DNA of 64,000 nt from Flabesymbios commensalis (GCA_964017125.1 OZ024914.1:26951073-27015072); one strand, 5' to 3'; positions 35,508-44,489 are shown, counted from the stretch's first letter. Notes: generated from the sequence alone by a model not told the origin. Program-made: numbers and translations.

Positions 35508-35625
35508 ATATTTTCTTGAGAAGCCGGGTGGTGGGTTTTCAATCCAATCCCCTTCTAACCATGTGACTCTTTTGCAAATGAATTGCCGAGGATTTGTTGG
35601 GCTACGTGCTATAATTACATCACCT
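35508..35625 (-). CDS. IMMP1L: IMMP1L, exon with catalytic lysine
   Basis: Acceptor 'gtttaatttcag', donor 'aaaatat|gtaagt'. One base completes an Arg codon, then 39 codons: GDVIIARSPTNPRQFICKRV and TWLEGDWIENPPPGFSRKY. ICKRV carries the catalytic Lys of the Ser/Lys dyad (box D, usually KRVxGLEGD). Here the conserved Gly after KRV-x is Trp and the residue after GD is also Trp, which is unusual and worth checking. The intron to the next exon is 445 bases. The exon with the catalytic Ser (GPSMEPT-type) should lie at higher coordinates on the minus strand; I did not find it. Confidence 0.92.
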
Positions 35626-35704
35626 CTGAAATTAAACCATCCTCCGTAAAGCATACTCATGTAGAAATAAACACAATGTAAACCGAAACCCAAAGGATAT
35701 AAGT

Positions 35705-36061
35705 AAAGTAAAGCGAGCAAGTAAGTTTCTTAGAGTCACTTTCTGGTCAGCATGGCAATTTAGGTGACAATGTAATCAATTAATTTCGTATCGTCACTTT
35801 TTGGCCAGTATGACCCTTAAGCGACAATTCAGGGTAAAATAATATTCTATTTTGTGTAGTAAAAGTGTGGCTAAGTAATAGCAGTGTGATAGCAGTGTGT
35901 TCCCACTATGTAATTCATTGTAATTCATTGTAATATGGTGGAAACGTTGTAGTCAATTGATGAGATGAATGATGTACAGATGATGTGATGGCCTGAGACT
36001 AGGGTGTCGCTATGCAATTTAATGCTGAAACTCCGCTATCCTCGGGTCGGATAGTCGCCAG
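35705..36061 (-). mobile_element. cluster of two or three partial retroelement tails
   Basis: 35705-35780 ('gcaagtaagtttcttagagt', 'cactttctggtcagcatgg') and 35783-35880 ('gtcactttttggccagtatg') are short copies of the hairpin tail. 35925-36061 matches the 3' part of the 52033-52810 family ('aacgttgtagtcaattgatg', 'gcaatttaatgctgaaactc', 'cgctatcctcgggtcggata') but with an internal loss. All read on the minus strand. Confidence 0.6.
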
Positions 36062-36235
36062 AGTAAGTAAGTAAAATATTTGCTTTACTTCACTTTTCGG
36101 CCATTATGGCCATTTAAGTGAAAATTCCAGGTATTACAATATCCCATATTGTATAGTTAAAGTAGTAAAGGAAAGACAAAGCCAATAAAAGCATGATCGT
36201 ACTAAAATATTCAGTTTAAAGTGTTTGATATGATA
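36062..36235 (-). mobile_element. LINE/SINE 3' tail with perfect 'GGCCATTATGGCC' hairpin
   Basis: 'agtaagtaagtaaaatattt' on the plus strand is the (TTAC)n tail; next to it 'ttcacttttcggccattatg' + 'gccatttaagtgaa' is a hairpin with outer stem ttcactt/aagtgaa and inner ggcca/tggcc. The upstream part aligns with 33576-33745. Confidence 0.72.
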
Positions 36236-36479
36236 AGATGACGATGCTCCTGGCACCTATATGTAACGAGTCTGATGACATGTTGTAGCGCCTGCACTAC
36301 AACACAGTTTAATGAGTATAAAAATATCAGTATAAATAATGTAAAATATGAAGTTATTATAAAATGAACGACTTATCAAGTCACTATATCTCCATAAAAT
36401 TGGAGTGATTGTGTAAAAACTACAAGTCTAATTCTAATAATTAAAACATAGAATATAGGTTACATTCCCGAAGGAACTG

Positions 36480-36990
36480 AATAATAAAACCAGACTGGTT
36501 CAGATATGGAATTGTATAGACATGTGAAAGTGAGGTTTTGCTAACATTTCTAAATATAGAAATGCAATGTGTAATTTTTCCGCCCGAAATCACAGGCTTG
36601 CAATTGTAAGTGGTCGATGGTTAGGACAGCCGCGAAATGAAAGGTTATGTCAACACTGTCAGGAGCTAGAAGATGATTATCATTTCGTTTTATGCTGTAA
36701 AAAAGATAATCTTGTTGAACTTCGCCGCCGCTATATAAAATCTTATTATTTTGTTAACCCCTCAATGTTTAAATTAACACAACTCCTTACGAGTGAAAAC
36801 AGAAAAACGATCCGTAACTTGGCCACATATGTGTATAAAGGTTTGTACAAACTGAAGTGATCATAATTATTTTATATTTGTATCACTTATATTATTTTCA
36901 CATGCCATGGCATATTATTGTATTTGTATTGTATTGTATGCTCACAGGCCGCTGGGCTTATTGCTGAAATAAACCTATTATCAGCGTCCT
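36480..36990 (+). pseudogene. 5'-truncated LINE: ORF2 C-terminal zinc-binding region and 3' tail
   Basis: Frame 36567-36860 ends in the C-terminal domain common to many invertebrate LINE ORF2 proteins: FSARNHRLAIVSGRWLGQPR, ERLCQHCQELEDDYHFVLCC (CxxC...H...C zinc-binding pattern), then ELRRRYIKSYYF and NLATYVYKGLYK before TGA. It is followed by a 3' UTR ending 'tattgtattgtatgctcaca', 'gctgggcttattgctgaaat', 'aaacctattatcag'. Plus orientation, unlike the other LINEs in the window. 5'-truncated in the usual way. Confidence 0.8.
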
Positions 36991-37014
36991 ATGCATAGCT
37001 GCTACTTTGTATAG

Positions 37015-37375
37015 GTAGTAGTAGTAGTAAATCATTGCTTTTTACGTCACTTTTCTGCACAAATAGTTTTTTAAGTGTCATTGTAATACGATAAAAACGC
37101 TGTAGTCAATTGATGAGATAATTGATGTGTAGATGATGATGTGAGGGTGGGGGTGATAGGGCATGGTGGGTTATTGAGAGCGTTTTCCTTTGCTCGCCCG
37201 ATAAGGGGTTCTGGGCATGTCTAGGCGATCTACCCCCAGACATGCCCAGACGGCTGGAGACTTGGGTTTCGCTGTGCAATTTAATGCTGAAACACTGTGG
37301 CATTTCGCGCAGCTCCGCTATCCTCGGGTCGGATAGTCCCCAGAGTAACAAAAGGAAGGATAACTCACTTTGTAT
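37015..37375 (-). mobile_element. repeat family R, 3' half copy with (TAC)n tail
   Basis: Left end '(gta)n gtaaatcattgct' with 'acgtcacttttctgcacaaa' and 'ttaagtgtcattgtaatacg' is the 3' hairpin and tail on the minus strand. The body carries 'ctgggcatgtctaggcgatc' facing 'ccccagacatgcccagacgg' (internal inverted repeat), 'gcaatttaatgctgaaacac', and 'cgctatcctcgggtcggata'. The longest family member is 52121-52810. The 81-residue minus-strand frame (LLWGLSDPRIAELREMP...) is also open at 52212-52517, so it might be an ORF remnant of the element. Confidence 0.75.
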
Positions 37376-37596
37376 AGGTATCCTGCTATCATAAAGGACG
37401 TGGTCTTACACGGCATTTACACAAAAGAAGAGTTGGACACATGATCCAATGATGGATAACACGACGTGAGAATATTTTTTTGTTACCTTCAACCTTCAGA
37501 TTAAATTAGGTCTTGGATTAACCATATAGTTTTAAACTATTTATAACTATTCATCAGGTTAATGCTTTTTAAAAACAATATCGAGTTAACCTTTTC

Positions 37597-37700
37597 GCTG
37601 CCAGAGGTGCCGATTGGCACACATTTTTATGTCAATTTTAAAGGCATCATATTTGCAATATTTGGATCAATGGCTTTAAAATAATAAAAATGCAGGCAAA
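37597..37700. mobile_element. possible piggyBac-type terminus
   Basis: 'gagttaaccttttcgctgcc' followed by 'agaggtgccgattggcac' has the TTAA + CC(C)TTT start of piggyBac-type ends (family knowledge) and an inner inverted 'gtgcc..ggcac'. No matching second end was found; it may be one end of a unit that includes the transposase-like gene to the right, or an unrelated fragment. Confidence 0.3.
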
Positions 37701-38054
37701 TAAATTGTTACCCTTCGTTGTTTTCTAATCCAACTAAAGTGATTTGCATCCACTGAAGTTGTGGGTCACCATCAACGATCCACAACTTGGTGTGGACAGA
37801 CATTTTAAAAGGTTATTCAGCAGTGATAATGCTTAAACAGCAACAAAATGTGTTTTGATAAAAAAAAACTAAATAAGCAGATGTGCGAGCTTAAAACCTT
37901 ATTTTGTTATTAATTGCAGAGATTTAGAGGATCAGCTCAGTAGTGGTGTGGAGATGGACTGCCTGTTATATATCAAAGCTACCCGTGATAGAGCAGAATC
38001 AGCTGATGTCTCCATAACCAAAGCTGCGAGCTTAAATATACATCCACCAACACC

Positions 38055-38345
38055 AGCGTTTGTCTCCACAGCTGAGAGCGTGACTGAACATCCACAAACA
38101 CCACATGTTGTCTTCAGAGCTGAGAGCGTGAATGAACATCCACAGACACCACATAGTGTCTCCACAGCTGAGAGTGAGAATGAACATCCACAGACACCAC
38201 ATCTCCACAGCTGAGATTAAGTATGAACATCCATAAACGTCACCTGTTGTCTCTGGAGATGAGAGGAGTAAAACATCCATAAACACCACCTGTTGTCTCT
38301 GGAGATGAGAGTGAGTAAGAACAGCCATTTAAACAACACCTGTTG
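38055..38345 (+). repeat. 48-base coding minisatellite (16-residue unit)
   Basis: Three in-frame units of the form AESVNEHPQTPHSVST (38060-38205), followed by three more diverged units of the same DNA repeat out of frame ('catccataaacaccacctg', 'ttgtctctggagatgagag'). The region would encode an acidic, Pro/His-containing disordered segment at the N-terminus of the transposase-like protein. Confidence 0.85.
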
Positions 38346-39081
38346 TCTCTGAACATGAGAATGAGAAAGAGAGTTTGCAATCACCCACATCACTTGAACG
38401 TTCACATGAAGGTGAAGAAAGTGACTCGGATTTAGACAAAATCATCAAACCCCACTCCTATAGAGCTCAAATTAATGTCTGACAGCGATACAGATCCATT
38501 GTCTACAATTCAGGAAAAGGAACGTGTAGCCATGAAAAAAAGTTGGACAACTGCTGACAAATATTGGGGCTAACTACAGGCGTAAAAAAACAGTGACCAC
38601 TTCGAAAAACTCTGTTCATGCAACTCTGACCATTAGGATCTCAGTGACAGCAATGATAAAGTTGATGATACCATCTCAGCAAGCAACAGGAGCAGTAAGC
38701 GGAAAAGGAATCCTGACAACTGGAAGAGAAATAAAGCCAAAATGGCCAGAAATTCTGGATTATCACAGACCAGTACCAAGGGGAAACCTATTCCAACAAA
38801 GAAAATAGGCGCTGGTTGTGGAGTTCAATGTCGATACAAATATAAGGACAAAATTTCTGAAGATCAACGAGTTGCTATTTTTACAGAGTATTATGCACGC
38901 GAAAATGTGGACTGGAAGCGAGACGTCATTGCTCAGATGGTTGATAAGAGTATGTAAAACAATGTTCTTGGCTACTATAGAAATTGGCGATACTGTTGTG
39001 GGAACAGATTTTCAAAAGAAGAGTTCTGTTGGAGTGGTGCAGTAAGACCAACGGGGGAAACATAACAACAGAGCCAATAAG

Positions 39082-39402
39082 TTGCCAGCATCAGTGCGAT
39101 TGGGAATTCGCACTCACATCAATCAGTTTCCAAGGGTTGAGTCTCACTACCTGAGGGAACAGACAGAGAGAGGGTATATTGAAGAGGGGCTGACTATCGG
39201 CAAGATGTACGAATTGTACAAAAGCTGGTGCAGAGAGAAAAAGCTTGATCCTGCAAAGAAGTGGCTGTACAGCAACATCTTTAATTTTGAATTTAACCTA
39301 GGTTTCTTGAAACCTAAAAGAGATCAATGTGACGTGTGTGAAAGATACAGCAATGCCTTTGATGCAGAGAAAGAGGAGCTTCATCAGGAGATTAAACGGT
39401 AG
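39082..39402 (+). pseudogene. transposase-like gene, middle segment
   Basis: 107 codons. LPASVRLGIRTHINQFPRVE, SHYLREQTERGYIEEGLTIG, KMYELYKSWCREKK, IFNFEFNLGFLKPKRDQC, DVCERYSNAFDAEKEE. The 'INQFPRVESHY' and 'FLKPKRDQCDVC' blocks are the strongest family hallmarks; the CxxC pair probably binds zinc. It lies in the same frame as 38947-39045, separated only by one stop. The frame continues as EIKR and then reaches the insertion at 39453. Confidence 0.78.
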
Positions 39403-39599
39403 CATAAAAAGAAAGAGCTCTCTAGAAATGAACAAGACTACATAAGTCCAGGAGCTCCCGCTCCAAATTAGAATTTGATTTAAGCAATTTTGTATAGGGT
39501 TATTAATGTAGTCCTAGTCTAGGTCAAAAATCAAGACGCAAGACAACTAGGTCTAAGAAGCCCAGTCTAAGAGTAAGATAAGAACTAGACAGTCTGTCA

Positions 39600-41330
39600 G
39601 AGATTGCAAACCTCCATTGAAATTAATGATCCTAATCAGTATCCCAGTAATGGTCCACCTATCTGGCATGGTTTACCCGATATCAGGCCAATCGAATTAA
39701 CTAATAGCTGATTTACGGTCATTTTGAATTCGATATAAATTAGTTAAAAACTTAGGGTGCATCCTCCCCCGAAATCTCAAATTTTGTTTTATAGTAATGG
39801 ACTAACATCTAACACAGTTTGCAAAATATTGGGCATGTGAAAGTAAATAATGGCCGATAGGGGGCCATTTTGAATTTGATCAAGTCAGAATTTTTCAAGA
39901 TGCATCCTCAGCTGAAATCTCACATTTCATTCTATAGTAATGGTCTAGCCATCTAGCACGGTTTACCAAATATCGCCCATGTGAAAGTGAATAATGGCCG
40001 ATAGGAGGCCATTTTGAATTTGATCAAGTCAAAATTTTCCAAGATGCATCCTCTCCTGAAATCTCACATTTTGTTTTATAGTAATGGTCTAACCATCTAG
40101 TACGGTTACTAAAAACCGGCTATGTGAAAGTGAATAATGGCCGATAGGCGGCCATTTTGAATTTGATCGAGTCAATTTTTTTCAAGATACATCCTCTCTT
40201 GTAATCTCACATTTTGTTTTATAGTAATGGTCCAGCTATCTAACACGGTTTACTAAATATCAGCAATGTGCAAGTAAATAGTGGCCGATAGGCGGCCATT
40301 TTGAATTCGATTGAGTCGAAAGTTTTTAAAAGGCATCCTCTCTCGAAACGTCACATTTTGTTTTATAGTTATGGTCTAGCTATCTAGCACGGTTTACCTG
40401 ATATCAGGCCTATCGAGGTAAATAATGCTGATTGTCGGCCATTTTGAATTCGTAAGTTAAAAATTTTCAGGGTGCATCCTCCCCCGAAAACTCACACTTT
40501 GTTTTATAGTAATCAGGTAATGGTCTAGCCATCTAGCACGGTTTACCAAATATCAGCCATGTGAAAATGAATAATGACCGAAAAGGCGGCCATTTTAAAT
40601 TTGATCAAGTCATTTTTTTTCAAGATGCATCCTCATCTGAAATCTCACATTTCGTTTTACAGTAATGGTCTAGCCATCTAGCACGGTTGACCAAATAACG
40701 GCCATGTGAAAGTGAATAATGGCCGATAAGCGGCCATTTTGAATTTTATCGAGTCAATTTTTTTCAAGATGCATCCTCTCCTGAAATCACACATTTTGTT
40801 TTATAGTAATGGTCTAGCCATCTAGCACGGTTTACCAAATAACGGCCATGTGAAAGTGAATAATGGCTGATTGGCGGCCATTTTGAACTTTGACAAAATG
40901 ATTTTTTTCAAAATACATCCTCTCCTCAAGCCTTACAATTTGTTTAATAGTAATGGTGTAGATATCTTGAGCGGTTTTCATGATATTCCACAATATCAGG
41001 CCTGTCGAGGTGAATAATGGCTGATAGGCGGCCATTTTGAATTTTATCAACTTCAAATTTTTCAGGATGCATCCTCTCCTGAAACCTTACAATTTATTTG
41101 ATATTAATGGTGTAGCTATCTTGAGCGGTTTTCATGATATTCCGCAATATCAGGCCTGTCGAGGTGAATAATGGCCGATAGGCGGCCATTTTTAATTTTA
41201 TCGACTTGAAATTTTTCAAGATGCATCCTCTCCTGAAACCTCACAATTTGTTTTATAGTAATGGTGTAGCTATCTTGAGCGGTTTTCATGATATTCCGCA
41301 AAATCTTTCAGTCGGATTTACCGATGTTAT
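39600..41330. repeat. ~145-base tandem array, 11-12 units
   Basis: Unit landmarks: 'atgcatcctctcctgaaatc', 'cacattttgttttatagtaa', 'tggtctagccatctagcacg', 'gtttaccaaatat', 'catgtgaaagtgaataatgg', 'ccgataggcggccattttga'. The 'gccattttgaa' landmark falls near 39720, 39864, 40007, 40151, 40297, 40440, 40588, 40734, 40878, 41030 and 41184, spacing 143-154. Last units (from 40915) are a distinct subtype with 'gtagctatcttgagcggttt' and 'catgatattccgcaa'. Confidence 0.92.
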
Positions 41331-41690
41331 AAATTAGATCAAAGTGCTGGGTCAACTTCAAGGTCAAGGTCCAAAAACCTGAAAAGGCACAACTAGGGAC
41401 CTTAGAGAACATGTATGTGCAATATGACTGTCATCGGCCCAGTACTTTTCGAGATCTGCTCCGGAAACGAAGTGCGCGTCAAAACGTCTAAATAGGTCAT
41501 AGTTCTGAACCAGAAGTAGGTCAAAGTTCAAATACCCCAAAAGGCACAACTAGACCCCCTAGGGGTGCTGTGTGTAAAATTTGAAGACAATCGGACAAGT
41601 ACTTTCAGAGATGTGCTCCGGAAACGAATTGTTTACGGACGGCCCAACGGCCCAACGGCCCAACGCCGTCACATCATCATTTTCTCCTCT
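41330..41690. repeat. interspersed repeat with 'gctccggaaacga' and 'cggcccaacggcccaacggc'
   Basis: Two internal units: 'aaaaggcacaactagggacc' ... 'gagatctgctccggaaacga' and 'aaaaggcacaactagacccc' ... 'gagatgtgctccggaaacga'. It ends with three GGCCCAAC units. I recognise the general pattern as a repeat common in marine invertebrates (memory, unverified). Diverged relatives are at 680-1010. Confidence 0.6.
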
Positions 41691-41881
41691 GCAACCTTGC
41701 GTATTGAATTCAGATTAAAAATATTTTAACCCGTCCATTAGCCACCTGGAAGTAACCCACATACCAAAAATTGTTATCCTAGCTTATTTTCTCACAAAGT
41801 TATAGGCAAAAGAAGAGGCCAAAAAAAAACGGAGGTAGAATCCATAGCTCCCTTCGCTCACCTACGGTGACGGCGGGAGCT

Positions 41882-42500
41882 AAAAAGATAAAGATAAAGA
41901 GAGAAGTTTGCTGGATAATACATTTGTGTGTGCATGCTACGATCTCCAAAAAGTGTCAACTGTTTCAAAATCAGAAGTCAGCCTCCTGTACTACAAGCGC
42001 AAGCTTGGTGTGTACAATAAACAAGGCAATTGTTACATGTGGCATGCGGGAATGGCCAAAAGGGGCTTAGATGAAATAACAACATGCGTTGGCAGATTTT
42101 TGAAGGGTAGAGCAGTAGTAGTAGTAAATCATTGCTTTACGTCACTTTTCGGCACAAAAGGTCTTTTGAAGGATAGAGCAGAGAGTAGTGCTAAAGAAGT
42201 GGTATTTTACTCGGATAACTGTGCTGAGCAGAATAAGAATCACAATGTTGCTGCGATGTATGCCCTGATAGTTGCAACAACCGGCGTAGATGTCATTACT
42301 CATCAATTTCTTGAGAAGGGGCACACGCAGAATGAAGGGGATTCTATGCATAGCACCATTGAGATTGTCAGAGCACCCATCTATACCCCTTTGCAATACT
42401 ATTTTATTGCTAGGAGTGCCAAGAAAACGGGTAAGGCATATCACGTATACAAGATGGAAACGGAGGAGTTTGGAGCACTAGCCAAAGACTACTTCAAGAA
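41882..42500 (+). pseudogene. transposase-like gene, C-terminal catalytic-type segment
   Basis: The segment from KDKDKERS on contains LDNTFVCACYDLQKV, SLLYYKRKLGVYNKQG, CYMWHAGMAKRGLDE, then a 50-base tail insertion (42118-42170), VVFYSDNCAEQNKNHN (probable second catalytic Asp), VITHQFLEKGHTQNEGDS (probable metal/acid positions), and TPLQYYFIARSAKKTG. The open frame continues to 42612, but from about residue 198 (TAETGNRTPDSGVKGSGANH) it is antisense SINE sequence, not the real C-terminus. Confidence 0.75.
42118..42170 (-). mobile_element. 50-base tail of repeat family R inserted in frame
   Basis: 'gtagtagtagtaaatcattg' and 'tttacgtcacttttcggcac' 'aaaaggtctttt' match the 3' end of family R. 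Flanked by 'agggtagagca' (42106-42116) and 'aggatagagca' (42171-42181), a target duplication with one mismatch. It keeps the host frame open (VVVVNHCFTSLFGTKGL) by chance. Confidence 0.8.
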
Positions 42501-42502
42501 CA

Positions 42503-42592
42503 CCCGCAAAACCGCCGAGACCGGGAACCGAACCCCGGACTCTGGCGTGAAAGGCAGCGGTGCTAACCACTACCCTAGGGCCCCCGCCCTTT
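42503..42592 (-). mobile_element. tRNA-like SINE head (3' part missing)
   Basis: Minus strand: GGGGGCCCTAGGGTAGTGGT, 'tagcaccgctgcctttcac', 'ccggggttcggttcccggtc'. Boxes A (tagggtagtggttagcac) and B (ggttcggttcc) are closer to a tRNA than in the copy at 12436-12754. The body and tail are absent, and the sequence passes straight into the transposase-like gene. A true tRNA gene is unlikely because the acceptor stem does not close. Confidence 0.72.
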
Positions 42593-42609
42593 CAAAAAAG
42601 AGGCATTCT

Positions 42610-42760
42610 TAAAGTTTGTAAGGCATTTCTTAGTAGAATTTGTCATGTAGTCGTTTTCACACAATTCGGATATGCTGATTCCAAGCTGATATGCCCCATG
42701 CCAAGCTCTATTTTTAGTTTTTCTCTGTCAAAATTGCAAAACAAAATGGCCGCCAAAATA
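42610..42760 (+). repeat. inverted-repeat partner 1 (pairs with 46175-46325)
   Basis: 'aaggcatttcttagtagaat', 'cacacaattcggatatgctg', 'attccaagctgatatgcccc', 'atgccaagctctatttttag', 'aacaaaatggccgccaaaat' all recur in reverse complement at 46175-46325. Confidence 0.75.
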
Positions 42761-43120
42761 GCAGATAAATTCTCAATTATCATGATTATACATCACGTCT
42801 GGGTGCACATCAGACACACAAAATTGACTTTCGAGTTCAAAATAATATTTTTGTTATGAGGAATTTTATGTTCTAAGATCTGGTCAACTATCACGCAAAA
42901 AATCCAAGATGGCCGCTAATACTACAGAAAGTACCATAACGTTTTTCTAAAAGTCATAGAAAGTTTTTGGTGGCTAAATATAGGGTTTTAATACCAATAA
43001 ATCTAGTACAATACAGTAATAACCTCTAACTTTTATATTACATGTAGTTTCAAGGAAAAACCCAAGATGGCCGCTAATTATACAGCAAATACTATAACCA
43101 TTTTTCTAAATGTCGTAGGA
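42760..43120. repeat. diverged ~160-base direct repeats with 'aagatggccgctaat'
   Basis: 'ccaagatggccgctaatact' at 42902 and 'ccaagatggccgctaattat' at 43064, each followed by 'acagaaagtaccataacg' / 'acagcaaatactataacc' and 'tttttctaaa'. Related to the flanking inverted-repeat element. 43120-44220 has no supported gene. Confidence 0.65.
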
Positions 43121-44223
43121 CGTTATTTTTGGCGCCTAAATAGTTTTCTGATACAAAAAAAATACACAGCATCAAAAAACTCAACTTCCATGTTACACGT
43201 AGTTACGAGGAATGCAAAAAATATGATTATTTAAAAACAACACATTAACTATGAGAAAATTGCACAAAAATAGCTTGTGTTACTTTTATTACTGTAGCTA
43301 CATAGGCTTACTGTGTATATCTCAGATTTGCATGAATGCCATCATCTTGCATAATGATAATGCTAGAATAGTCACCCTCATCAATATATTGATCATATAT
43401 TTGTGCAGCTTCGGAATTAATATAGCGACTCATTGATAGGACGCCATTGGCTACTTTCTCGTTGTCCTAATTCACACTTAATCAAACGAAATGTGATAGT
43501 TCTTCAGGTTGAGCAGGAAGCTTTTACACGGGAACTAGTTGCAGTTGTCCATCAATGAAGCTCCAACCACAATCTCATAGACGTTTATAATATTGTTATC
43601 TGGCCAGAGCTGTATGTATTGCTAAACAGGTCTAAAATACAACGGAAACAATATAACCACTTTTTGTGGCAGGGGTTATTGACGAAGAGGATACATTGAA
43701 ATACTCCAATTGGCTTATGCTCTAGTTCTGGATGTTTATGAATTAATTTAAATGTCTTTCTTTTAGAATTGATGTGCTGGTGCTGTGGAAGCCATTGAGA
43801 CGGTGGAATGGTACAGTAAATATCACTAGTTCTAGGTTTACACAGCTAAGCATTGCTATGATGAGAACGTTTCGAAAGCAGAATGAGCAAGTTTACATCA
43901 GTTCCTACGACTACCACATTGTCAGTATCTGACAGTTTGATTGCCGTAATACATTTAACGTCCCATCATGTACCTCAGTATTTTTCACACTTAAATACAA
44001 GTGTTCATTGAATAGTTGAATGGCATTGTTCTTTACCAACAGTGGTAAATTTGAACATTGAACTGAAACTGTATTGCCCTCCCCCCTGATTCTGTACTTT
44101 ATATGTTATATACTCATCTGAGATAACATAGCAGTGTGAATGGAAATGTAGATTATTATATGATCAATGTTTATTACAAAATATTATAATAGATAAGTGA
44201 TAAATAGTCTGTATGAATGATAA

Positions 44224-44484
44224 TTAACCCTTTCAAGCCTGAGTTTACCATTGTCATCTTCATCACTACAAGCCGCGAATTGCTGTCACAATTCTCGGCT
44301 AGTAGTGGATGAAGGTGATTTGAAGTGGGTGTAAAAATTAAAAAAAATTGACATGTATTGGTAAACCAGTTTCATGGAATTTTTAATTCTAAAACCCATA
44401 GTTGTCATGGTTGTAGGAAAATTAAGTCCGTTTTCAGGGATGTAAAATGCTGCTTTAATGCATCTTTAGGGCCTAGAGGGTTGA
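44224..44484. mobile_element. piggyBac-like MITE candidate with central hairpin
   Basis: Left TTAACCCTTTCAAGCCT and right end reverse complement TCAACCCTCTAGGCCCT form imperfect inverted repeats, with TTAA / TTGA at the edges. Near the left end 'catcttcatcactacaagcc' pairs with 'ggctagtagtggatgaaggt' across 'gaattgctgtcacaattc', a hairpin of about 28 base pairs. No coding sequence. Confidence 0.55.
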
Positions 44485-44489
44485 TCTAC

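Larger units (their letters stand above)
39453..41881. mobile_element. 2.4-kb element inserted in the transposase-like gene; ends AGCTCCCGC
   Basis: Left end AGCTCCCGC at 39453-39461; right end GCGGGAGCT at 41873-41881 (perfect 9-base inverted repeat). Inside the right end is a small hairpin 'tagctcccttcgctcacc' / 'ggtgacggcgggagcta'. The core (39600-41330) is a ~145-base tandem array, and 41330-41690 is a separate repeat. Coding sequence of the host transposase-like gene resumes right after the right end (KDKDKERSLLDNTFVCACYD). Target duplication was not resolved. Non-coding: minus-strand frames in the array (40832-41301) are repeats of one another. Confidence 0.7.
37920..42500 (+). pseudogene. 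broken transposase-like gene (recalled as DUF7869 family), split by an insertion
   Basis: Pieces in order: an exon after acceptor 'ttgttattaattgcag' with acidic tandem repeats (37920-38220); a Lys/Arg-rich segment (38637-38957: SSKRKRNPDNWKRNKAKMAR, CRYKYKDKISEDQRVAIFTE); VCKTMFLATIEIGDTVV (38947-39045); PASVRLGIRTHINQFPRVES and FLKPKRDQCDVCERYSNA (39082-39402); and the C-terminal core (41908-42480) with CACYDLQKVSTVSKSE, VVFYSDNCAEQNKNHN and FLEKGHTQNEGDSMHSTIE. The last motifs look like an RNase H-fold (D...DN...E/D) active site. Frame changes near 38220, 38450-38640 and 38945, one stop at 39043-39045, and the 2.4-kb insertion break it. Multi-copy families of this type in arthropods, cnidarians and fish point to a DNA transposon origin (inference). 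Confidence 0.7.

Noticed and set aside
37106-37351. 81-residue minus-strand ORF as a host gene
   Set aside because: The same frame occurs in the family R copy at 52212-52517; it belongs to a repeat.
38040-39700. CRISPR array
   Set aside because: The 48-base and 145-base repeats are contiguous tandem units without unique spacers and the DNA is eukaryotic.
39720-41300. Minus-strand ORFs in the 145-base array (KTAQDIYTITIKQIVR..)
   Set aside because: They repeat with the array unit and have no start/stop conservation; they are array shadows.
42503-42592. Functional tRNA gene on the minus strand
   Set aside because: Boxes A and B are good, but the acceptor stem does not close and the same sequence is the head of a longer SINE at 12436-12754.
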